Part shown: piece by piece, positions 43,591-52,087 of the stretch
How positions within the stretch are numbered: position 1 is the stretch's first letter
Layout of the letters: every line of letters begins with the position of its first letter
NCBI RefSeq assembly: GCF_900104575.1
Contig: NZ_LT629731.1
Coordinates: 2,062,462-2,126,461, forward strand
Origin: Bacillus tuaregi
GTDB lineage: Bacteria; Bacillota; Bacilli; Bacillales; Cytobacillaceae
DNA length: 64,000 bases
Direction: 5' to 3'
Translations under genes and position numbers: made by a program
The notes under the pieces: model-generated
What the model saw: only the letters and a program-made list of their open reading frames with translations
Told to the model about the DNA's origin: nothing
The model's database searches: none

Positions 43591-43651
43591 TTATCAGATG
43601 TCACAAACGCCATAGCTGTGGCACTACCGACAAATTTGATACTTCCTAGAG

Positions 43652-43682
43652 GAAACGTGGGCTTGCTCCCGCGTTTCCTTAG
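43652..43682 (+). terminator. Hairpin after the methyltransferase gene
   Basis: The stem ggaaacgtggg/cccgcgtttcc has a cttgct loop and is followed by ttagttc. It is placed like a terminator, though the T tail is short. Confidence 0.6.
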
Positions 43683-43727
43683 TTCATTGAAATGAATTCT
43701 ACAAAATCCATCACACCTAAAGTGAAA

Positions 43728-43830
43728 CTTCCATCAGTGGGGGTTTTCATCATCCCCACTGATGGTTAGTTGAGGCCAGCGGCATGCTGGTCACATAGAC
43801 GTTGCCGCAGGCGTTTATAGTCTATGTTCC
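43728..43830. repeat. Cluster of three strong hairpins in a gene-free region
   Basis: In order: ccatcagtgggg/ccccactgatgg (43731-43764), ggccagc/gctggtc (43774-43790) and catagac/gtctatg (43796-43829). The arrangement of three adjacent stem-loops is not a single terminator; it looks like a structured RNA or the end of a mobile element. It lies in the gene-poor 43.6-44.35-kb stretch, which otherwise holds only repeat A5. No open frame is credible there. Confidence 0.5.
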
Positions 43831-44053
43831 TCAATCGGATCTTTACTGGCAGTTGATCCCCTACCTATCTACTTTCCATATTGCCTCAGTATCTTGAGGT
43901 AGGTGTCTTACTGCAGTTAAGATGGGATAAAATATAAATACAGGCAAATGAGCAAAGAAAGTCCTTTCAACCGTTTTGTCTATATTTCACGTTTGCTTCA
44001 TCCACCACAATTATGGTTCCTAACCTTCCAAGCCGAGTTGACTTTTGTCAGCT

Positions 44054-44149
44054 ATCAAATTCTCCCGTCGAATTTGCGTCCGGATTACCTGAGCTCGCTC
44101 GGGTAAACTACCTTTAAAAAAGCCGAAACACCCGCCGGAGGCTTAACTT
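44054..44149 (-). repeat. Family A structured repeat, copy A5 (module II, inverted)
   Basis: On the minus strand this copy reads aagttaagcctccggcggg ... ccggacgcaaattcgac gggagaatttgat, matching module II of A1. Module I is missing: the match ends just at the position of its inverted repeat. It lies about 200 bp upstream of a broken MFS gene. Confidence 0.8.
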
Positions 44150-44369
44150 TTCCTTTTGTATAAGTCCCTTCCTCAGCAAATGGAAGAAAGTGGTCTGCAG
44201 ATAATTCAAGACCAACCATGCGAATTCAGTTGGAGCTACATAACATGCCTGAAACATTAAGAGTCGGTAGCAGTCACTTTTCTGATATACTGTAGGATAA
44301 CGTCTAAATATTGATAATAACTATAAATTAATATTTTTATATAGGTATATATCGGAGGTAAGCTTCTAG

Positions 44370-45533
44370 CGTCATTTCGTTTTTATTTTCATCATTTATG
44401 CCACCTTTATCAGTTTAGGATTACCTGATTCGCTTTTGGGTGTAACTTGGCCTGAGATGGTGGGGGAGTTTGATGTGGCATATAGTGCGGCTGGGATCAT
44501 TTCCATGACCATTAGCATATGTACCGTTATCTCAAGTGTGCAGACAATTCGAATCACGAAAAAGATCGGAACAGGAAAACTCGTTTTAGGGAGTGTCTTG
44601 TGTACTGCCATTGGATTGATAGGGTTTGCGTTTACGCAAAATTTTTTCTAATTAATCGTTGCCGCATTACCTTTAGGCTTTGGCGCTGGCGCGATTGACA
44701 CTTCTTTAAATGACTACGTGGCGATTCATTTCAAAGTGCATCATATGAATTGGTTACATGCTTTTTGGGGAGTGGGAGCAACGTTAGGTCCCATGATTAT
44801 GGGAGTGATTCTCAATCATGATTCTTCATGGAGAAACGGTTATTTAATTATTGGTGGTATTCAATTCCTGCTAGTGATCATTCTCTTTCTTTCTCTACCA
44901 CTTTGGAGGCAAAACGAAAAGGCAATATCCCATGAATCTGGGGAAACAGCAAGTTCTCTTCGAACATTATTAAAACAAAGGGGAGTTTTCTTCTCTCTAT
45001 TATCCTTTTTGTTTTATGTAGGCGTAGAAGGAACTATTTTTTTGTGGGGTAGTAGTTACTTAATTGAAGTAAAATCGTTCACGATTGCAACCGCTAGCTT
45101 CATTCTATCCATATTTTTTGCTAGTTTAACAGTGGGAAGGTTGGTTTCAGGATTTATCACGTTTTGGCTATCCAATCACAAGTTGCTGGTGTTTAGCGAA
45201 ATCGCTCTTCTAATGGGGATTTTAATCGTTGCTTTTGGGACAGGAAGCGTTTTATATGGCGGATTTATCCTTATCGGTCTTGGATGTGCTGCCATTTTTC
45301 CAACCATGATACATGAAACACCAAGCAGGTTTGGAGCAAAAGATTCAAGAACCATTATGGGATTTCAAGTAGCATCTGGTTATGTTGGGATAACAGCCCT
45401 GCCACCATTATTAGGCCTACTATTTCAACATTTCAGTATGAATCTATTTCCATTCTTTTTAATTGTTTTCACCCTTATACTTCTTGGAGCAACCATTGTG
45501 ATAGATAAACCGAGAAAGGTTAAAAATTTATAA
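44370..45533 (+). pseudogene. MFS transporter gene with in-frame stop and missing start
   Basis: A single reading frame encodes a 12-helix MFS-type transporter but is broken twice. There is no start codon: an in-frame TAG at 44367-44369 sits between the ggaggt site and RHFVFIFIIYATFISLGLPDS, the first membrane helix. Another in-frame TAA at 44649-44651 splits AFTQNFF from LIVAALPLGFGAGAID, both clearly in the same helix. Sequence after the stop continues without frame shift to 45533. A one-base change would account for the second stop. It resembles sugar or multidrug MFS proteins. The decay fits with repeat A5 upstream. Confidence 0.85.
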
Positions 45534-45607
45534 GGGAATTCTAAAAATAAATAGAGGCAGTCTTTCGAATACTAACGAGTGAAATGATCACTTGGAGGTT
45601 GTAATAA

Positions 45608-46480
45608 ATGAGCAGCAATCAAAAGCAAAAGAAGCAAACGTTTCCCCCACAGCATCAAACAAGACAGCCTGGAGTCGAGACCGAAATGAATCCTCGTCCC
45701 GTTTCCCAAAGCCCCGAATACAAGGCAAGCGGAAAACTGGCTGGCAAAAAGGCGATCATAACCGGTGGGGACAGCGGAATTGGAAAAGCGGTCGCCCTTT
45801 TATTTGCGAAGGAAGGGGCGGATGTGGCCATCATCTACTTGGATGAACAGGAGGATGCCGCTGAAACGAAAAGGCTGATTGAAGCAGAAGGCCGTAAATG
45901 CCTGCTGTATGCCGGTGATGTCGGCCAGGAAGACTTTTGCCAAGAGACCATTCATCACATACAGTCGGAGTTCCAAACCCTGGATATCCTCGTGAATAAT
46001 GCAGCTGAGCAGCATCCGCAAAAGAGTCTGTTAGATATTACAACTGAACAGTTCGAGAAAACATTCCGAACCAATATTTTTTCTTATTTTTACCTGTCGA
46101 AAATCGTATTACCTTATTTGAAAAAAGGAGCATCCATTATTAATACTGCTTCCATAACAGCCTACCACGGCCATGAACAGCTAATAGACTATTCGGCCAC
46201 AAAGGGAGCGGTGGTTTCCTTTACCCGTTCACTGGCCATATCATTGGCTTCTCAAGGAATCCGGGTCAATGCGGTAGCACCGGGACCTATTTGGACACCG
46301 CTGATTCCTTCTACGTTTACAGCCGATCAGGTCGCCACCTTTGGCTCTGATACACCCATGGGAAGAGCAGGACAGCCGTTCGAGCTGGCACCTGCCTATG
46401 TGTATCTGGCCTCGGATGATTCTAGTTATGTTAGTGGGCAGACCCTTCATGTCAATGGCGGTACCATTGTAGGCGGTTAG
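45608..46480 (+). CDS. Short-chain dehydrogenase/reductase, general-stress type (YhdF/YdaD-like)
   Basis: A 290-residue SDR enzyme. It has an N-terminal extension of about 45 residues rich in Gln and Pro (QKQKKQTFPPQHQTRQPG), typical of Bacillus stress SDRs. Then come the cofactor motif GGDSGIGKAVALL, the NNAA motif, the catalytic Ser in INTASITAY, the Tyr-x-x-x-Lys (DYSATKGAV) and the GPIWTPL segment. It would oxidise or reduce an alcohol or aldehyde with NAD(P). Ribosome binding site ggaggttg precedes the ATG. It ends in a strong terminator and appears to be transcribed alone. Confidence 0.9.
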   Translation: MSSNQKQKKQTFPPQHQTRQPGVETEMNPRPVSQSPEYKASGKLAGKKAIITGGDSGIGKAVALLFAKEGADVAIIYLDEQEDAAETKRLIEAEGRKCLLYAGDVGQEDFCQETIHHIQSEFQTLDILVNNAAEQHPQKSLLDITTEQFEKTFRTNIFSYFYLSKIVLPYLKKGASIINTASITAYHGHEQLIDYSATKGAVVSFTRSLAISLASQGIRVNAVAPGPIWTPLIPSTFTADQVATFGSDTPMGRAGQPFELAPAYVYLASDDSSYVSGQTLHVNGGTIVGG

Positions 46481-46526
46481 AAAAGAAATACTGGATCAGG
46501 ATGTATCTTTGATCTTTACTTTTAAC

Positions 46527-46574
46527 AAAGAGCGTGTATGGTTTGAAATTCAAACGGATACACGCTCTTTTTTC
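46527..46574 (+). terminator. Terminator after the SDR gene
   Basis: The stem aaagagcgtgtat/atacacgctcttt, extended by gtttgaa/ttcaaac in the loop, is followed by a T run. It closes the SDR gene. Confidence 0.92.
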
Positions 46575-46631
46575 ATAACACTAAGTGCCAGCACCATCAG
46601 TCGTGAGGATTCCTGGCATGATTTTTACTGT

Positions 46632-46838
46632 CTAACACTGTGACTTCCCAGTCCTTCGGTGGCAGGGCTTATAAAAGTAGTATCCCTGTGCTTCGTCACA
46701 ATCGTAGTCTGTGAGCATTTCTAGTTGGTCTTTTGTTTCGACTCCCTCTGTGACAACCTGTAAACCAAAGCTATGGGAAACGCAGTAATGATAGAGTGAA
46801 ACAATCGCAGCTCCCTCGAGGTGCTTGAAAAGATTGGT
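46632..46838 (-). pseudogene. Fragment of an EAL-domain (c-di-GMP phosphodiesterase) gene
   Basis: On the minus strand about 65 codons read EGAAIVSLYHYCVSHSFGLQ, VVTEGVETKDQLEML, CDEAQGYYFYKP, then a short tail and TAG at 46632-46634. This is the last part of an EAL domain, including the EGVE motif and the QGYYF signature. The remaining two thirds of the domain and any start codon are absent, so it is a decayed gene. The region 46481-46969 holds nothing else but a terminator and the promoter of the next operon. Confidence 0.8.
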
Positions 46839-46969
46839 TTATATAAAAATGGTAAATGGAAGTGGGATTTTCATGGATTAACCGTTATAATAATGGAAGG
46901 AAATTATCGAAATTTCTGTATTTTTGATAGAAATGTCATCATTTCGAATACGTTTAGGGGGATGTACGA

Positions 46970-48172
46970 TTGAAAAGAAAAAAGGTTTGGATACCAGTAG
47001 TATCTATTGTTGGACTGGCTGTGATTGCCATGGTGGTCCTATTTGTCATGAAGGATAAAAAAGCCGAAATGGCCGCAGGTAATGATTTGCAGAATATGTC
47101 AATAGCCGTTCAAAAGGCAGCAGAGCAGGAGTTAACCGAGACCATACTTGTAACGGGTGAAATTGTACCAGAAAGTGAACAAAAGGTATATCTTGAACCT
47201 GATAAAGGAGACATCATCGAATATAAGGTGGCAGAGAATCAGACGGTAAAAGCGGGGGAGCCATTATTTTTATATGATTCATCTAAACTAGATGTGGAAT
47301 ACAACGGAGCTGTCCGTGAAAGGGATTTAATTAAACTGAGAGCGAAAGCAGAAGAAGCTCAAATAGCAGAAATGAACAAGCAAATAGAAGCGGCCAAGAA
47401 GAATCTGACAGCGGATGCAGAAGGGCAAGCGGTGGATGTCAATCAGCTGACAAAAGAAAAGGCGCAATTGGAGCTCCAATATGAAAGCACGAAAACAGAA
47501 GCGGCTTCCGCTCAAGAAAGAATCAATGAAGCGGCTAACCGGAAGAAGGAAATGACGATTGTCAGTAAAATAGACGGCATCGTTGTGAAGGTCAATCAAA
47601 ATGTCGCGAAAACGGAGACAGGTGCTTCAGAACCCGTTATACATATTATTTCTAATAGTCCTTATAAAGTGATTGGGACTATGAGTGAATTTGATGCCGT
47701 GAAGATTCAACCGGAACAAGCCGTTGTAATTCGGCCAAAGGTGTTTAAGGACCGGGAATGGAACGGCGTCGTTGAATCGGTTTCACAGTTTCCAAATGAA
47801 GACGGAGCAAGTGGAGAGATGATGGGAGCACCAGGTGGGGGCAATGTAACGATGTATCCCTTCAAGGTGGCGATTACCGATGATACATCCGAGCTCCGTC
47901 AAGGTTTTCATGTTTCTTTAGAGGTCAAAATTGTGGGAACCGAAAAGAAACCGGTCATCCCGCATAGTGCGATTTTAGATGAAGGCGGTGTCGCGGTCAC
48001 GTATGTTCTAGTAGACAAAAAGTTAGAAAGAAGAGAGATTCAAACAGGATCCATGAATGATGAGTTGATCCAGGTGACTGAAGGCGTGAAGAAGGATGAG
48101 CTTGTCGTGGTGACACCAAATGAAGAAATGTATGACGGAATGGAAGTGACCTCCTTTGATGAAATTAAGTGA
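46970..48172 (+). CDS. Membrane-fusion protein of a MacAB/YknXYZ-like ABC efflux system
   Basis: A 400-residue HlyD/MacA-like adaptor. An N-terminal membrane segment (about 6-26) is followed by a lipoyl/barrel-sandwich domain (ITETI..GEIVPESEQKVY), a coiled-coil hairpin (about 100-195, rich in Ala, Glu and Lys) and beta-barrel parts. In Gram-positives such proteins link the permease to the outer membrane leaflet or act as an assembly factor. It begins at TTG with aggggg 9 bp upstream. Its stop overlaps the ATPase gene start by 14 bp. B. subtilis YknX, used against the SdpC toxin, is the nearest model. A symbol is not assigned. Confidence 0.85.
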   Translation: MKRKKVWIPVVSIVGLAVIAMVVLFVMKDKKAEMAAGNDLQNMSIAVQKAAEQELTETILVTGEIVPESEQKVYLEPDKGDIIEYKVAENQTVKAGEPLFLYDSSKLDVEYNGAVRERDLIKLRAKAEEAQIAEMNKQIEAAKKNLTADAEGQAVDVNQLTKEKAQLELQYESTKTEAASAQERINEAANRKKEMTIVSKIDGIVVKVNQNVAKTETGASEPVIHIISNSPYKVIGTMSEFDAVKIQPEQAVVIRPKVFKDREWNGVVESVSQFPNEDGASGEMMGAPGGGNVTMYPFKVAITDDTSELRQGFHVSLEVKIVGTEKKPVIPHSAILDEGGVAVTYVLVDKKLERREIQTGSMNDELIQVTEGVKKDELVVVTPNEEMYDGMEVTSFDEIK

Positions 48173-48836
48173 GATTACGAAGGTTTATGGAAAGGGATCA
48201 CTAGAGGCTCCCGTCTTACACGGGATTAATCTGACTATCGAGGAAGGGGAATTTGTCGCCATCATGGGACCCTCGGGCTCAGGAAAATCAACCCTCATGA
48301 ATATCATTGGCTTCTTGGATTATCCCTCATCAGGTACATATGAATTGAATAATGAAATCATTGGGACCGAAAAGGAAAAGAAGCTGACAAAGCTAAGAAA
48401 TGAACATATTGGATTTGTCTTCCAGCAATTCTTTTTACTGCCAAGACTATCGGTGCTGAAAAATGTCGAGTCTCCACTTATCTATGCAGGCGTACCAAAG
48501 CGTGAAAGAATCGAAAGGGCGAAGGAAATGCTTTCAAAGGTTGGACTAGGGGATAGGATGAGCCATTTGCCCAATGAATTATCCGGCGGCCAAAAGCAGC
48601 GGGTTGCGATTGCCCGGGCGCTTGTGAACCATCCCTCCATTATTTTAGCGGACGAACCAACGGGTGCACTGGATTCCAAGACAAGCGAGCAGATTATGGA
48701 TGTATTCGTTCGGCTCCATCAAGAGGGAAAAACAGTCATTATCGTTACACATGAGGAGGAAATCGCAGCGTATACAAATAGGGTGATTACGTTAAGGGAT
48801 GGCGTGATTACGGATGACCAGAGGAGAACAACATGA
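48159..48836 (+). CDS. ABC transporter ATP-binding protein, MacB/YknY-like
   Basis: A 225-residue ATPase with Walker A GPSGSGKSTLMNIIG near 40, signature LSGGQKQRVAIARAL near 140, Walker B IILADEPTGALDS near 160 and switch His in VTHEEE. It lies between the adaptor and permease genes, overlapping both (14 bp and 4 bp). It powers the tripartite-like exporter. ATG 48159 is preferred over the TTG before it. Confidence 0.92.
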   Translation: MKLSEITKVYGKGSLEAPVLHGINLTIEEGEFVAIMGPSGSGKSTLMNIIGFLDYPSSGTYELNNEIIGTEKEKKLTKLRNEHIGFVFQQFFLLPRLSVLKNVESPLIYAGVPKRERIERAKEMLSKVGLGDRMSHLPNELSGGQKQRVAIARALVNHPSIILADEPTGALDSKTSEQIMDVFVRLHQEGKTVIIVTHEEEIAAYTNRVITLRDGVITDDQRRTT

Positions 48837-50044
48837 GTTTAGTCGAAAGCTTCAAATTAGCCCTATACTCGATTTGGAAGCATAAGATTCGTTCGGTGTT
48901 AACAATGCTGGGCGTCATTATTGGTGTTGCCGCTGTCATTATCATTGTAGCCATCGGTCAAGGCGCTAAAACGAAAATGACGGAAGAGCTGTTTAGTACA
49001 GAAAAAAATGCGGTGGATCTTTATTATGAGCCGATGCCAGTAGAGGGTGATGATGAAGCAGACATGTATTGGGTGGAGCCGGAATTAACCTCAGAGGATG
49101 TGGTCATCCTTTCTCAGGTTCCCGGTGTTAAGTCGGTGATTGCGACAAACCAAGGCTGGGGCCCGATGGTCTACGATGACCAGCAGGGGGAAATGGAAAT
49201 AACCGGCGTGGGTCCCGAATTTTTTACGGCAAGGGATATTCAATTGGTTGAAGGAAGACCCATTAACCTAAAGGACAATGACGGAATGAACCGAGTCGTC
49301 ATGATTGATACTGTAGCGCGAGAAAAGTTTTTCCAAAAGAAAAAAGAGGTAATCGGTGAGATTGTGGATGTCAATGGGAGTCCATATAAAGTGGCTGGGG
49401 TGTATGAATCTCCAATACCAGAGCAGTATCGTTACAGTGAAAATGGTGAAATGCTTATGCCGCGAACGGTGATTTCGATGATGTTTGGGAATCGCGAGAT
49501 TGAGAGAATAGCGATTGTCGCAAGTGACCCCGAGAAAATCTCTGAAACAGGCAGGCAAGCGGCAGATACCTTAACTCGAGAAAAAAAGCTTGAAGACGGG
49601 AGGTATACGATTAATGACTACTCAGAATATGAGCAAGAAGTCGATACCGTCATTACGTTAATGACCCTGTTTATTGGCAGTATTGCAGGCATTTCTCTCT
49701 TAGTTGGGGGCATTGGGGTTATGAATATTATGCTTGTTTCGGTTACAGAAAGAACGCGGGAAATCGGGATTAGGAAAGCCATCGGTGCAACAAGAGGAAG
49801 AATCCTCCTTCAGTTTCTCATTGAATCGATGACCTTAACCTCCATTGGAGGAATACTTGGAATTGGCTTAGCCATTATGGGTTCGATGCTTGTGACGAAG
49901 TTTTCACCAATAGCGGCTACCGTAAGCCCGCTTGTCATCCTGATTGGTGTCGGTTTTTCTGCCTTCATCGGCATCATCTTTGGCATCCTTCCAGCTAACA
50001 AAGCCGCCAAGCTAAGCCCAATTGAAGCCTTAAGATATGAGTGA
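48833..50044 (+). CDS. ABC transporter permease, MacB/YknZ-like
   Basis: A 403-residue permease with an N-terminal membrane segment (about 18-42, with the KIRSVLTMLGVIIGVAAV motif), a large extracytoplasmic MacB_PCD-type domain (about 45-280) and three membrane segments at 285-395. The GIRKAIGATRGRIL coupling loop is typical. The ATG overlaps the ATPase stop (atga). With the two preceding genes it forms a complete export module for a toxin or peptide, as in YknXYZ. A strong hairpin terminates the operon. Confidence 0.9.
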   Translation: MSLVESFKLALYSIWKHKIRSVLTMLGVIIGVAAVIIIVAIGQGAKTKMTEELFSTEKNAVDLYYEPMPVEGDDEADMYWVEPELTSEDVVILSQVPGVKSVIATNQGWGPMVYDDQQGEMEITGVGPEFFTARDIQLVEGRPINLKDNDGMNRVVMIDTVAREKFFQKKKEVIGEIVDVNGSPYKVAGVYESPIPEQYRYSENGEMLMPRTVISMMFGNREIERIAIVASDPEKISETGRQAADTLTREKKLEDGRYTINDYSEYEQEVDTVITLMTLFIGSIAGISLLVGGIGVMNIMLVSVTERTREIGIRKAIGATRGRILLQFLIESMTLTSIGGILGIGLAIMGSMLVTKFSPIAATVSPLVILIGVGFSAFIGIIFGILPANKAAKLSPIEALRYE

Positions 50045-50047
50045 TAA

Positions 50048-50097
50048 AAGGTGCCAGGCTCCTTCCAGATTGTGGATGGTGCCTGGCACTTTTTTTA
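50048..50097 (+). terminator. Terminator of the MacAB-like operon
   Basis: The stem gtgccaggc/gcctggcac encloses about 21 nt and is followed by a T run. It is the longest of the caggca-type gene-end hairpins in this window. Confidence 0.9.
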
Positions 50098-50529
50098 GTT
50101 GCCTGTTCGATAGGATAAGTAGTCTAAAAACTTCTTCGATGCAAGGGACAGCGATCTATGTTCCCTCATCGCAACACCGATATTTCTATAGGCAGGAACT
50201 TCAAGCTCCTTCGCAATAATTTTGTGTGGAATCCGCTGTAATATCAATTCTGGCTTTTCGCAAGCAGCAAGAGAATGGTATTCCGGAAGCACCACCAGTA
50301 AACGGTCTTGCTCTAGAAAGATCGTTTCAAACTCTGCTTTTGTCGGCAGCCGTAAAAAGCCAAAGTCGACACGTCCATTTAGAATCCAGCTCTCAATTTC
50401 TGTATAAGCCCCAAGCAGCAATTCAAAATCGATCATGGGGTAATCCTTCTGGAAAATTTTTATCATGTTAGGGAGCCAGTGTGAGGCAACGCTAGAAAAG
50501 GTCCCAATCCGAATCATCCCAGATTCCAT
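50095..50529 (-). pseudogene. LysR-family regulator remnant
   Basis: The frame encodes only an effector domain of the LysR type (MIRIGTFSSVASHWLPNMI, ILNGRVDFGFLRLP, FLEQDRLLVVLPEYHSLA). The DNA-binding N-terminus is missing, and the middle of the effector domain is shorter than usual: IPHKIIAKELEVPAYRNIGV joins regions that are normally 80 residues apart. No upstream helix-turn-helix is found. It is probably a deletion remnant rather than a functional small protein. Confidence 0.75.
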
Positions 50530-50769
50530 TTGTGAATATGATATCCCATGTCTAAAGACGGTCTGCGACCTGCATGGGCTTTCCCGTTCGGAAAATCTGT
50601 AAAAGATAATGAAATCTAAAGTTCAGTTTATCTTAACCATGATGATATTCGGTACAAATGGGTGGTGCCTGGCATTTTTTCCTATTCTATGAAAATAAAG
50701 AGTTGATTATTGAAACGATTGTGCTAGAATACTAGATGAGAAAATTGCTTGACTAATTGAATCTTACAT

Positions 50770-50945
50770 AGCTAGTAGGTGCCTTATCTTTGATAAGGTT
50801 AAAAGGGAAGCCGGTGCGAATCCGGCGCGGTCCCGCCACTGTTATTCGGGGATGACCTCGCAGTACCACTGTTCCAAATCTGGAATGGGAAGGAGAGGAA
50901 GTCACTTAACCCGTAAGCCAGGAAACCTGCCTATTTAGCTTGCCA
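50770..50945 (+). promoter_or_regulatory. Cobalamin (AdoCbl) riboswitch
   Basis: The classic elements are present in order: a P2/P3 arm (gtaggtgcctt), gggaagccggtgcgaatccggc, the B12 box gcggtcccgccactg at about 50827-50842, later gtaagccaggaaacctgcc. It is followed by a terminator hairpin at 51010-51038 and then the first gene at 51107. When cobalamin binds, the terminator should form and the import operon should be off. It controls the B12 uptake and salvage genes downstream. Confidence 0.95.
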
Positions 50946-51009
50946 ACGAAATCCTTCGTGGAAAAGGATCGGCAGAATCAGTGTTTTTTATATATTCTGA
51001 TTTCGCGCG

Positions 51010-51038
51010 CCCTGTTTCCAAATGGAAGCAGGGTTTTT
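51010..51038 (+). terminator. Riboswitch-controlled terminator
   Basis: The stem ccctgtttcc/ggaagcaggg with a short aaat loop is followed by ttttt. It lies 70 bp before the first gene of the cobalamin operon, as expected for an attenuator. Confidence 0.85.
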
Positions 51039-51106
51039 CGTTGTAAGGAAAGACTTCAGCACATCAAGCTCCTCTCGAACAATTAACGAAGGGAAGAGAT
51101 TGAGGA

Positions 51107-52087
51107 ATGAAAAAAGTATTGGTATGTATTTTGACCGTATGGATAATGGTCATAATGAGCGCTTGTGGGACAACGCAAGAGACTTCGGATGGTGAGAATA
51201 ACCGCACCTTTGAAACAGAAACAGAGAAAACAAACGAGAAAGCCACCGTTTACCCGCTTACGGTGAAGGATGCAACAGGAGTTGAAATCACTTTTGACCA
51301 AGCGCCGGAAAGGATTGTTTCCACCTCTCCATCCGAGACAGAGATTCTTTTTGCCTTAGGCCTTGGTGATAAAATTTATGGTGTATCTGATTTTGATGAT
51401 TACCCAGAAGCAGCGAAAGACAAACCAAAAGTAGGCGGTGTGACAAAGCCAAATGAAGAAGCGATTATGGCGGTGAATCCGGATTTAGTAGTCGGTGGCA
51501 TTTCCATGAAGGATGATATTGCAGAAAAATTCCGTGGGTTAGGTCTAAAATTGTATAAAACAGAGCCGAAAAAGATGGATGATATTCTAAATAATATTAT
51601 TCAAATCGGGATTATTACTGATACACAGGAAAAGGCGGAGGAGCTTGTCGCCCAAATGAAAGAGGATATTCGTACCGTAACGGAAGCGGCTGCTGCCATA
51701 GAGGAAGAGGATAAGAAAAAAGTCTACATCGAATTTTCTCCAGGCTGGACGGTTGGTAAGGGTGAATTCATGGATGAACTGATTACATTGGCAGGAGGCG
51801 TAAATATTGCCGCTGATACAGAGGGCTGGAACGCCATTAATGCAGAGAAGATTATCCAGGATAACCCCGATGTCATCATCTATACTGCCAATGTGGTGGA
51901 TGATAAATCTGGGAAACCTTTAGAAGAGCTTATTCAATCTCGAAATGGCTGGGATAAAATTACCGCGGTTCAAGAAGGCCATGTGACAGGGATAGAAGGA
52001 ATGATTATGTCCAGACCTGGTCCTCGCATCACAGTGGCACTAAAACAAATCGCTGAAGCCATTTATCCAGGTTCAATTGAAAAATGA
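51107..52087 (+). CDS. btuF: Cobalamin/corrinoid ABC transporter substrate-binding lipoprotein
   Basis: A 326-residue lipoprotein with a type II signal (lipobox IMSAC, Cys20) and a Glu/Thr-rich linker, then a periplasmic-binding-type III fold. The hallmark segment APERIVSTSPSETEILFALGLG starts the domain, and SRPGPRITVALKQIAEAI ends it. Residues facing the ligand cannot be assigned from sequence. It would capture cobalamin, or another corrinoid, outside the membrane. The stop overlaps the permease gene start by 4 bp. Riboswitch control supports the B12 assignment over iron-siderophore. Confidence 0.9.
   Translation: MKKVLVCILTVWIMVIMSACGTTQETSDGENNRTFETETEKTNEKATVYPLTVKDATGVEITFDQAPERIVSTSPSETEILFALGLGDKIYGVSDFDDYPEAAKDKPKVGGVTKPNEEAIMAVNPDLVVGGISMKDDIAEKFRGLGLKLYKTEPKKMDDILNNIIQIGIITDTQEKAEELVAQMKEDIRTVTEAAAAIEEEDKKKVYIEFSPGWTVGKGEFMDELITLAGGVNIAADTEGWNAINAEKIIQDNPDVIIYTANVVDDKSGKPLEELIQSRNGWDKITAVQEGHVTGIEGMIMSRPGPRITVALKQIAEAIYPGSIEK

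Noticed and set aside
46821-46972. A 50-codon plus-strand frame ending just inside the MacA-like gene start
   Set aside because: It starts at a GTG without a ribosome binding site, overlaps the EAL remnant and covers the operon promoter; probably chance or an unrelated remnant.
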